From Nymphaea colorata (lineage: Eukaryota; Streptophyta; Magnoliopsida; Nymphaeales; Nymphaeaceae), in contig NC_045145.1 of the NCBI RefSeq assembly GCF_008831285.2, forward strand, positions 22,816,802 to 22,876,801: a stretch of DNA of 60,000 bases, read 5' to 3'. This document shows, one piece after another, positions 12,201 through 24,200 of this stretch. The number at the start of each line of letters is the position of its first letter. Positions within the stretch are counted from its first letter, which is position 1. The notes beneath the pieces are model-generated. The model saw nothing but the letters and a program-made list of their open reading frames with translations. It did no database searches and was not told where the DNA came from. A program made the position numbers and the translations under genes.

Positions 12201-15200
12201 CATCAGTAGGTGCATGCATGAATTGACTCAGTACATTCACTGCAAAAGTGATTTATGGTCTCGTGAGGGTAAAATAAATCAACTTTCCAACCAGACGTTG
12301 ATATCTTCCCTTAGCTTCTAAACAGAGCAGCTCTCCATCTCTAAGACTCAACTTGTGTCTAGTGTCAAGTGGAGTGGAAGCAGGTCTACATCCCAGTTTA
12401 CCAGTCTTTTCCAACAGATCTAATGTGTATTTCCTTTGGTTTAGCATAAGGCCAGTACTAGATCTAGCAATCTCAATACCAAGAAAATACCTTAGTTTGC
12501 CAAGATCCTTGAGATCAAATTCAGCAGCTAGTAACACTTTTAACTTGATGATCTCATCCTCATCATCTCTTGTGAGAATCATGTGATCCACATAGACAAG
12601 TAAAAGAGTGACCCTGCCCTCTTTTTTCTTCACAAATAGACTGTGGTCTCCATTCCCTTGATTGTAACCATAATGTTGCATCACTCGTTTGAGTCGTTCA
12701 AACCATGCTCTAGGCGATTGCTTAAAGCCATATAAAGCCTTTTTCAGTTTACAACATTTTTCTGGTTCTTCATATCCTGGGGGCATACGCATATACACCT
12801 CCTCTTCGAGATCGCCATTGAGAAATGCATTCTTAACATCCAGTTGGTACATCCTCCACTCCTTTATCACAACTAGGGAAATAACAACTCTAGTTGTCTT
12901 CATTTTCGCAACTGGAGCAAAGGTCTCTAAGTAATCAATCCCATATTTTTGACTAAACCTCTTGGCCACAAGACGAGCTTTGTATCCTTCAACACTTCCA
13001 TCTGGTTTGTATTTGATGGTGTAGACCCACTTAGATCCAACCAAGTGAGCTGCCTCAGGGATCTTTACAACTTCCCATGTCATGTTTCTTCTTAGGGCTT
13101 CCATTTCTTCTTGCATCGCATCAACCCACTTGGGATCACTCTGAGTCTCAACAACATTCCTAGGAATCATAGCCAAAGAAAGAGAAGATACAAAACATTT
13201 GTAGTCTTTGCTCAGTCTAGAATATGAAACAAAGTTACTAATAGGATGTTGAGTACATGACTTGACACTCTTCCGCAGGGCGATGGGAAGCTCTTCACTT
13301 GCAGCAACAATCTGAATGTCTTCCTCAACTTGTTTCTCCCGAGCACGACTTGGATCATCTGGGGAAGGACTAACTGGATTGGGAGTAGAATTCTCACCAC
13401 CTGTCACCTCATTTGTCCAGACTCTTCACCTAGAGTAAACTTGCCCAAAAAGGTGCCTACGTTACTTCTAAGTCCCAGTAGAACCCCTTTCATCAACTGC
13501 TTGACTCTCCTCCTGCCTATAGTCCAGGAAATCTGTGAACTGAATATCTTGACTTGGAGAATACTCTTCCCTTGACATAGACTTCTCCCCCTGAAGAAAA
13601 TTCTCACAAAAATAGGAAGCATGTTCAAGGAAAGTGACATCTTTAGTAACATAGGCGTGACCAGTGGAAGGGTCCCAACACTTGTATCCTTTTTGAGTGG
13701 GAGAATAACCTAGAAATATGCCCTTAATATACCTTGGATCAAGATTTTTAATATGAGGACCATGATTGTGAATAAAATAGACACAACCAAAAACTCTGGG
13801 TGGAAGAGAGAAAGGTTCACGACTCCCCGGTAACATAGAATGAGGTGTCTGCCCATTCAACACACGACTAGGCAAACGGTTGATAAGATACACACTGGTC
13901 AACACAGCATCCCCCAATACTTTTTTGGAACATGACGTTGAAAAAGAAGAGCCTGAGTCATATTCAATAACTGACGATTCTTTCGTTCAGCAACTCCATT
14001 TTAAGAAGGAGTATAACTACATGAAGTCTCATAAACAATTCCCTTTTTTGAAAAAAGCTATCAACAGATTGACACGTATATTCACGAGCATTGTCAGACC
14101 GAAAGGTCTTAACAGATGCTCCATATTGAGTTTCCACATAAGTAATGAAAGTTTCTATGACAGTAGGAACTTCACTATGGTCTTTCAACAAGTAAACAAT
14201 GGTGTTTCGAGAACAATCATTTATAAAGGTGATAAAATACTGAAAACCATGACAAGAAGGAATTCCCGAAGGCCCCCACACATCAGAATAAATCATGGCA
14301 AACACCTCATTAGAACGATGGATAGACACAGGGTATGAAACCCTAACATGTTTGGCCATGTGACAGACATCACAAGACACCATGGTCATATCTAACCTAG
14401 AACATAGATTAGGAAATAACTGTCTCAGAATTTCAAAAGGAAGGTGTCCAAGGCGCTCATGCCAACGCAGAATCAATTGAAGGGAGTCATTTTTAATCTT
14501 CGTTATTTTGCTGGCGGCTGTCATGAGAGCAGTAGTGGCACACATAGGTAAACAATATAGCCCTTTAGAAAACAGACTAATCCCAATCCTCTTCCCTGTC
14601 ACCAAGTCCTGCAGAACACAGCGATCAACAGAAAAAATAAGTTCACAATTCAACTCTTTTGTGATCTTGCTAACCGACAGAAGGTTCAAGGGAAGATGAG
14701 GAACCATCGACAAGAGACACACGTTCTTTTCCTGACAGCAGCTTATACCCATGAAAGACCTTAGGATCGCCAGTCATGTGGTGGGTAGCACTACTATCAA
14801 TAATCCACTCTCTCATACGAGAATTCGTCATCACGAAAGCTCACGAAGGTAGCAATAAGGGCAGTTGTGCAAGAGCTACAGGAAGCAAGGCAGTGGTGGC
14901 GTCCACTAGCACAGCCCAAAAGAACAGTCCAGCAATGACACACCCGACGGTAGACGAAGGCAACCGAGCTGGGCAGAACAGGTGACGACAACCAGAATCT
15001 CACGGACACCAGAACTCCACGGCAAGGCCAAGGGAAGCGTCGGGCGATGCCAATAGAGAACTCCGCGCCCATCGGGAACCTCAAGCACAACTAGCAACGA
15101 CCGTCCAATGGCTAGCGATGGTAGGCAACGGAGAAGTAGGTGTCGGGCCTTCACCGAAACTCGCGGTGGTAAAGAGGGGCAAACCACAAGAAAATGGAGA

Positions 15201-18200
15201 CTACAGAGTTGGTGGCGGCGGCAACAGCGGCGGCTGCAGCAGCGGAGGCAGCAGACTAAGGGCAGCCACGGGATCCGGTCGACGAAGGCCGTCGAGCGAT
15301 GGAAAGGTTAGGGCCGGTAAAAAGTTCACAAACTAGTCACAGGCTCTGATACCATGTAGAAACAATAGAAACACGAGAAATAAAGATTGAACACAGATGT
15401 AACGTGGAAAACCCTCAGCGAGAGGGAAAAAAACCACGAGTGAGGAGGTCTGGTACCCACTAGCCGCAAGACTCTCTCTCTCTTCGAACTTCATTCACTT
15501 ACTTAAAATTAGGGTTACAATCTTTAAGTAAGGCCCAACAAGGGCTACAAGATGGATCCAGATCCGCTCCCAAGACCCATCTAACATGCTTCAACAGAAA
15601 CCAACATGGCCCTTTGGAAAATGTCTATGTGTGTGCAAAGCAAAAGATAGGAAAATCCCCAGTCTATGCCCCTAAAGAACACCTAGAATATAGAACCATT
15701 TGTCATATACACCTTTTTGCTCGTACTCAAACTGTTATAATTGAAAAAGGCCGTTACTCTATGTCACATGGGTACTCCTCTTAAGGAGGAGTACCCGTAT
15801 GGTAGGTGTACGGTACGGGTACGGCCCTGGTGCGGTCAACGTAGTACCGGGTACGGTCAATGTACCTGGGACCATTTTTGTCCATTTTCGGACTCGGTCA
15901 ACTTTGACCAAGTCCAAAGTTGTCCAGTTTTTGAGTTGAACATTAAAAATCCCCCTCTCTTTTCTTGTTTCTTTTTTCACTCTAAACCTTTCTTGTACAT
16001 AGTTACTCACAACTTTTCATTTAAAATCTTCCATACAATGTTTCGAAAATTCATTCCTTCTCTATCACTTGACTCTTCAATAATAGTGTGAGTCATAACC
16101 ATAGCGATGTCAATATATCTTAAAAGCGTGACCAGTTGCTCCTTCTAATATTGATGATGCGACGGAGAATCAAGAAAGCTGATATATTTGTATGTTAATC
16201 ACTTCCATACTGTGTTTTGTGAATATGTTGTTCATTTTGAAATTTTTTGACATATATATGTCCGCGTGTGTGTACGGCCGTAAACCCGCACCCAAATTTT
16301 TTGAAAATGGTCCGTACCCGTACCCGCACCGGTACCCATACCCACACCTGTACCCATACCTATGTGACATAGCCGTTACTGTATAACATTTTTTTCATGT
16401 CAATTTCATTTGAATGACCAGTCACAGGAAATGGCATAATGAGAGAAAGCATACCTTCCATCAACTGAACCAGGCCTGTGGAATCCATCTCTATATGCCG
16501 GAGAATCAAAATGGTTATCAGCTCTTGCCTTGGTTCTCCGTGAAACAGGATGTGAACTGTTGAAGGCAGCTACAGAAAGTACAGTACTAGGTATCTCCTC
16601 ATCCATTTCTTGCATATGGTTACTAGATGAACTGCACATATGAATTTTCAAGTTGGCACAGAAAATAAAATGTCATACATAGCCAACCAAGATTATTTGT
16701 GGATGCATCCTTTACATGACCATAGACAAGGACAAGGTTTATGTTATCAAGAATCACGTCAGAGACCAACAAATGAAAATTGCAAAAACAATGGACCCAA
16801 CTAATTTGCTTCAGTTTTATCACTCAAAAATTTAATATCATAAAGTGTTTCTAAAGAAGCAATATACAGGTATTTGAAAATAAGTTTCTAAGCTTCAAAG
16901 AAATGGATTTCAGATGGAGTTTGCAAAGGGAATAGTAAAAACAAAAAAGAAAAAGACAAACAAAATTATACCCTAAAAATTCAGTGAAAAACTTACTTGT
17001 ATTTGCCCTTATTGTAAATATGATTATGTAGTTCTTCCAAAACCTTGAAAAACAGGACACCTCGTAACTTTGTCAGCTCCGAACGCACATCTTGTAATGC
17101 ACCAACCTATCATATTCTGGAAATGTTGAGCAAATAGTCTTAAAGCATTAACAAAAAGAAATTTGAACAAAAGGTGCTGCACTGGTGAGCCCTATGGAAT
17201 GGCAATAGTAATTTGACAGTTTCTCCTGAATAGCCACATATATCTACAATGTTTTGAAAACATCATGCTTTTATTGTAAAAATAAATAAAACATTTTTAC
17301 ATGAAAATATCACGATAGTTTCCCTATTTCTGAATTCTCAAGTTTTTCTCAAGAAAAAAAAAAAGCTTACTGGAAAAGCCTTCCCAAGAAATCCCCGAGA
17401 ACCATTTTTGTTAGTCGTTACTATAGTTATAAAAATAGCTTCAGAATAAGTTACACAAAAATGTTCATTGAATACAAGATACAATACTCTGTATATGTGT
17501 GTGTATGCATTCTTTAAGCAACTTAAAACCTGTAATTAGGAATTGCATAATCAAGCTTAGATATTCTTAACAGACCTTATTTGTGAAACATATTTAATAT
17601 GCTTTCAGTTTTTGCCTATCAGTTGACACCTGTTATGCAAATATATGATAAGAATGGCTCTATTGTGACCATAGTAGCAGCTCTCAACAATATCTACTGT
17701 AAAGAACATACTGCAATTGCTTATTCTATCAAAAAAGTATCATTATTTTTCAAAAATGATGATAACATAGTTAAGTGCAGCCTTGGAACTAAAAAATCAA
17801 ATAACAACACCTCAAAGCATATTTCACGTTTCAATATGATTTAGCGAAGACAAGAAAACCACCTTGATCCAAAAAAAGCAGACAGGCCATCTTTCCAGAT
17901 TGTATATCATATCCTCACCAGCAATGTCCAACCACCAAAGTTTACATGGTTCGCAGCAGCCCTTTGCCTAGGTTGCTCAATTTTTTCCCTTGCTGTTTAA
18001 TCTAGTTGACTGACCCACACATGCTTTTTTCTTCAGCTCATTTTTTCCACTATGCATTGAGACCATAGGTCCACAATATTTCTGATAATTAGGCATTGGT
18101 AGTGATCAAATCACCTCTACCAGGTTAAAAGATAATTCTCCATTCAGATAGCATCTACCATCACATTTATAGATGTTGAAGGGTCAAGAACAAGGGATAG

Positions 18201-21200
18201 ATGCTCATAGGCAAATTAAGGGTTTAGGTCATGACTTATTTTGAATATTAGAATAACTATGTTTCTCTTTACCACTTCTTAATATAATTTTGTTTGTCAG
18301 AAAGGAATAATCACAATTTTATCAGATATATGTTACTAAATACCAGATACAGATTCTCAAATGCCATAACATTATTAACAATCACAGTACCTTTTGTACA
18401 ATATAGAAAAGTGACAATCTCCTTTTCTACGAAAAAAAAGAGGCACAACCATTAAGAAGTGTCAATATTAGTTTTAGAACTGGGGTCTAAAAGTGTTGGA
18501 CATGGAAATTTCATGCTTATAGAAGCACCCGTGCAACACAAAAAACCTGCATCCAACAGCCAGAATCCTTTACACGTAGCAAGATCTCATACATTTATGC
18601 ATCTGTGCTACCTTGCTAAAATTACTGATAGAAGCTGTATATGACATCCCAAGCAAGATACGTGTTAGGTGAAGGTACCATTTGATAGAAGACAACTAAG
18701 GCAAGAGTAGTATATTACCCCCTGGAGGCCTTCTCTCTCAAGAATCAAAGTTGACTGCACATGCAATTGAACAGCTGCGTACAACTGCTTCTCAGTAATA
18801 AACTTCTCTATTTGAGAAGGCACCTAACACAAAGAACCAACCAGCAATTCCTTAATTCAGCAGAAAAGACAGAAGCATCATTTTTAATGCAGAGCATAAC
18901 TAGAACAGATTCAGACTCAATGCATATTGGATCACATGGTGACTGACCAGTTGAATTAGAGTTTGGACATTTTTTTATTATTATTTTCTTCTATTTGAAC
19001 CGTAGTATTATATCCATAATGTAAAGATCCATATTCATGTAAGTGGATATGGATAGATTCAGATTCATGTAATTAGGTATAGATCCATTAATCCACCTTT
19101 TTCTCTATTTAAACCCCAGAAGAGAGTTGTGAAATCCTGAGACAAAACTTCCCTTCAATTAATTTCCTTTCTTTCCTGTTTATTTCAAGTCTAGTTTACT
19201 ATTATTTTAGCTCAGCCTTTACTTTCTTTGCATTTCCTTCGTATTTTTCCTTCTTTTAGCATCAATAACTATTCCAGAGCACTTTTTGTAACGTCCGTCA
19301 TATTGTTGGGCAAGTAGGGTAGGACCGGGACCCAGACCCGGACCCGAGCTCCACCCGCGTGTGAGCCCAACGCCCTCTCCTCCCTCGTCTTTCCCTCTTC
19401 TCCCACGTCTTCCTCACAGACCCCTCCCCCTTTGTTGCCACTCGTGCAGCGCAAGGAAGAAGAAGACGGCGGAGGTGCTGGGCGGCGAAGAGAAGACGGA
19501 GGTGGTGCCGGCGGCAGTGGTGACGACGGCGACTGAGGCGGCGGCACTTGGGTAAACTCTTTTTCTCTCTCTCGTGCTTTGTTTTCTGTTCTCCGCCACT
19601 CTCATGCTCCCTTGCCCTCTCTGCCGCACGTCCTCTCTTCCTCTCTCTCGCCACTCTCTTTCCCCTTTTCCGCTAGCTCCCTCCCGCACGGTCCCTCTCC
19701 TCACTCACCCTCACCCTCCCACCGGCTCTCTCTCTTCTCTCACGTCCTCTCCCCCTCACTGCCCTTCTTCCCCATTTCTGCCCGAACCATCCTTCCCTCG
19801 CTCTCTCTTCTGTCCGCCCCTTTCTATCAGCGCCTCCCCTTGCCTACTTTCCCCTTTTTCCCCAACTGAGCACTCTTTCTCATGGATTTCATCACTGTTT
19901 GTTAGGATTCCAGTTTGGGGAACGCGTTCTTCCCCTCGTATCAGCGTTTAGGTGGTGTTGGTGGTGGCGGCTTGACACAATTACTGCCATTTGGGGACCG
20001 ATTGTACGCTTGAGGTGGCTGTCGGAGGCGTCACAACAGTTTGGACACTTAGATTGGGGTGAGCAAGGCCTATTTGAGCTTAGATTATTGAGTATTATCT
20101 ATGAGAGCATGTATAATTATTGTTTGAGCATGTTAGAGTTTAGAATTGATGTTTTGGGACGCTTGTTAACGATTTTGTTTTTTGGAAAGTTTAGGATTAT
20201 GATGGAGAAGTGTTGATGCATGCCTATAATGATCATTTAAGCATGATGAGTTGATTTTCGAAGCAATAGGGAAGCATGGTAGAGATTGTGTTGTTGTGGG
20301 GAAGATTTAAAACTATATTTGGGAGCACTGGCACATGTTTTTTTTGTGAATGAGTGCACCTTGGAGTTAAATAGGGAAAGCATACGTAAGTTGGGTGTGA
20401 CTATGGGGTTGACGCCTAGACTACAGAAAGCAAATGAGAAATGTGTTGTGGGGGACTGGGCGAAACATTGAGTTTTGACATCTGTTGGCACGGCAAGAAG
20501 TTGGGAAGTGACCTATTGGAGAGTTTGTAGGTCGACACTACCCGTCGACACCCTCTTGAGGCGATGACACGTGCCACAATGATGTTGTTTTGTATTTGTT
20601 TGAATTGTTTGGGCATCTAGTAGGAATCTTATCTTTTGTTTATGTCTGCAGGAGCACCGGGCACGTCCCGTCGACCTTGAGCTACCAGATTCGAGGCTTG
20701 AGGCATTTTGAAGAGTTTGTGAGCGCGCCACAGGTATGGCAGCATTCCAGACAAATCCCTGCCTGGGGCAAATGTATGAATGTGTGTTCCTAGGGTCGTG
20801 GGATCCTAGGATTGTGATGCACTTGATTGACTGTTTAGTGAATGAATGTGTGTATGCATGTAAATGTTTTGATGTATGATATGAATTGTCTTGGAAAGAC
20901 TATGAGAAGTTTGTTTTGAAAATGTTACGCATTTGCATGTGCATGTTAGAATTGATAACTGTTTAGGACAGATGAGGCGGGGTATCCAGTCGAGTGTCTC
21001 ATCGACCCCAATTGTGCATTAGAAAGCATCCTAGAATGATAATTGCTAGGACAGCTACGAGCCAATCACAGATCGAGACTACTCTTTGTGGTTTGGCTAA
21101 GTTTTTGAAGATGTGATTGATATGATGAATGACGTGAATGTTTTGTTCTGTTGTATACACATTGTTGCGGGCAATGATGCAAATAATGGAATTGGAGGGT

Positions 21201-24200
21201 AGTTGTACCCGTACTGTATGACGGCTAGCTATGACTGTTATTGTTATGTGTAGAACTCGTGTGGAGGCAATTGGAGTGTAGGTGCACTCGTGAAGTGCAC
21301 CAACCTCATGAGCTAGCCAGTCAGTTGTGAATGTGTTAATCTAATGATAAGAATGAATGAATAAGAGATGAGAGGCCAGTGGGATGTGGCTATGTGTTTG
21401 GGAGACGTCCCGCTTTTGCCACTGGTCTCGCCTGCTCGGAGCGCAGGCGGTGCAAGGCCCCAGGGTTCTGTTGTGTGTTGTGCTTGGAGCGTTGGGCTCC
21501 CGCCTTCCCAACCTGGGTGTCATAGGGAAGGCTGAGTATCTCTCATTGGACTTCACACATCCATGGACGAGTGCTCTACCGCTGCAGCGGATGAAATGGA
21601 TCCATATTGTTCTGGGCCACCATAGGGGTTGTCTTTCGGCTGTAGGCCGCCCGTGGTGTGCACGTGCCTGTGTTGCACCCACAAGAACTGTTAATACACT
21701 GAAGTTAATGAAAATGTATTGTATATGATTGATTGTACGTGATTGAGATGAATGTGATCGTTGTGCTTATAAATGCAAGTGAAATGTTTACACATGCCTT
21801 GCATGTGATTTGAAAGTTAGTTACTGTGGCCATTGAGTAGCTTTTACGTGTCGTGCCCTGATAATAGATGATCTTGATGTTTGTTCTTTTATTTGAGCCT
21901 ACCTAAGAGGGTTTGGTATTGTCTTGGCTTGTTGCCATACTGCAAAGGCTAAGCCTTCAGTTGTTTTCTTTTTCAGGTTTGGTGGACCAGGGGCAGCAGG
22001 TTGAGCAGATGGCTTCACTCACATCCTACTGGGGAGGTTTTGGGATGTGTCTTTTGTAGTGCCGGTGCGTTTTATTTTGGTTTTATTGATGTCTTGTTTT
22101 TGTTAGGCATCAATTATACAGTTTGGGGCATTTTTGTCATACATAGATGTGATTTTGTATGAATTGAAATGATTACATAAATGAAAGTTCGCCCTATTGT
22201 TTTGAATGGCATGACTCCTTCACTTTTGAATTGTTGAGTAGTCGCACCTCGATGCTTTATGTTTAGAAAAAAATGTTTGAGTGTCAAAAGGTCGGGGTGT
22301 GACACTTTTGCTGCATTGGTATCAGAGCATTATCGCTGCATCAATTCCTCTGGGGCTCATGTACGCCAATGTATCAAGGGGCATTAATGCTTTCATCATA
22401 GCTCCAGATTATGTTTATCACCCCAAGTTATCATGCTAGAATAGCCAGGTCAACTGACTGACCTCCTGCTTGATTTTCTAGAAGGGAAGATAAGGCTGGT
22501 ATTGGGAAGGGAAAACAGGATTGCCTGTGACATGGACATGGACGGTTCCCAGCAGTGTCAATAGGAGAAAAATAAGCACCAGCTGCCAGCTGGATCTCAA
22601 ACCAAACAACTAAGTAAAACTATTTGAAATAACCAGAAAAAAGAAAACATAAAACTAAAGGGAACACATGAAACATGCAAAGATCTAGCAGTTAACTATC
22701 ATTAACCAGCATATCCGATGCTTGAAAAGATTTACACAAAAATAATCTGATGCCAATGTGCATAGATGTATACCATGTGCAGGAATAGGTGTACAGTGTA
22801 AAATAGAAAAGCATAAAAAATATATGCAACCTACCTTGGAAACATTCTCAATTTGATCTAGGAGAGAAATTATATGTCGCAGTGTAACAGATCTGTACCA
22901 TAGCTGATGTAATTGCTTATTTCGAGATCCTAGAAACTTCTTCGCTTCAGCCAAATCAACTTTCAGACTGCCTATGCTTTCAGTAGATTCACTAAACAGC
23001 CGCAAAATCTGAAATTGAATTAAAGTATCAGTACATAACTCATATTAAAAAGATCATCATCATCTTTCAGCATGCCCATGCTTTTAATAGATTCACTGAA
23101 GAGCTGCAAAATCATAAACATAATCATAGTATCAATGGAACAGAAAAAGGTGCTCTTCGGACGAGTAGCAGAAAAATTATAATAAAAAAGTCTATGGTAT
23201 CAGTGAAAGGCCTAAACTGCTTTACCTTTAAATGTCAGTTACCTTCATCTAGGAAAAAGAAATAATTGGGCAAGCACATGCATACAGCAGAACTTGTCCC
23301 ATGAAGCAGGGAAAGAGGTAATAAGATCAGCTAGTTTTGACTTATATTTCTCCTTAAAAAGTGTTACTTTAAGTTACTTTCTTCAGTATTGGATGTTTAT
23401 GGCAGGAAACTACAGGTGCCAAAACCCTTGATACAGCTAAAATATTATGGTGTGATGCTACCATTCTTAGCATAAGCACATCTTGCATGGGAAGAAGGAA
23501 GCCCCTTACATAAGTAAACAGTCAAAGCCAATGGAATAAAGGTCAACCAACAAAATGTAATAGAGGAAGATCTAGTTAATACTGAATGTTTATTTTTAAT
23601 CCCTAGGTTGTGCATGGAATACCACCATGGATTGGACTTCAATAACCAGAATCTTGGTCTCATCAAACCATTTCTGAAACAGTTGACAATCTGATGCTTC
23701 ACAACAATTGCTGATAAAATGCCACACTGACAAGAAGTTCCTTCTTTTGGAATACCATGGAGAAAGAATGCAATGAGATGCATGTGGTCCTAAGTGATAC
23801 GTGGCTGCAACCAGATCTTACATGTGGTCTATGCATTGAAATATTGATGACAGATGGACAAATTCAACAACCTTTTACTACCGTAAAGAGTTTTCCAAAT
23901 GCTACGCAACACATTGTTTTGAAAAGCATGAAAAAATGATTCCAGTAATTCAAAAACAAAAACATATTTCATCTGCTGCACGTGACTAAACCTGTTTGAG
24001 CATGGTGAAAATCAAAAGTGACAAAGAAAAATAAATATATATACCTGAAATTTTGAAAGTGTAGACATACTGAACATCAACATGTCAGGTCCAAAAAAAA
24101 ATCAAAGAGGACAAGGGTCATTGCAAAATATAGGCAGATGTTGCCTTCCAAAACAAGCAAGAAGTACATATACTGACATACCTGAGAATAATTTTGTATT

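Larger units (their letters stand above)
11390..15596 (-). mobile_element. Ty1/Copia LTR retrotransposon lacking gag, in SEC8 intron 6
   Basis: LTRs at 11390-11645 and 15355-15596 both start TGTAGAAACA and end CTTCAACA. A 5-bp target duplication GAAAC flanks the element (11385-11389 and 15597-15601). On the minus strand the order is LTR, primer-binding site, GC-rich leader, protease, pre-integrase/integrase, reverse transcriptase, RNase H, polypurine tract, LTR, which is the Copia order. The gag gene is missing, and pol is broken by frameshifts and stops with changed catalytic residues, so this copy cannot move by itself. By hand count the LTRs differ by about 11 substitutions in roughly 240 aligned bases plus three or four indels, so it is a fairly old insertion. 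It lies antisense-neutral in the intron: same strand as SEC8. Confidence 0.95.

Noticed and set aside
15108-15336. Plus-strand Arg-rich frames in the Copia leader
   Set aside because: They are antisense to the element and result from GC-rich triplets; no gag or other domain is visible.
19269-19951. Several 90-125 codon frames in both strands
   Set aside because: They sit in the GC/CT-rich start of the 3-kb LTR and have low-complexity Pro/Ser or Arg/Glu content.
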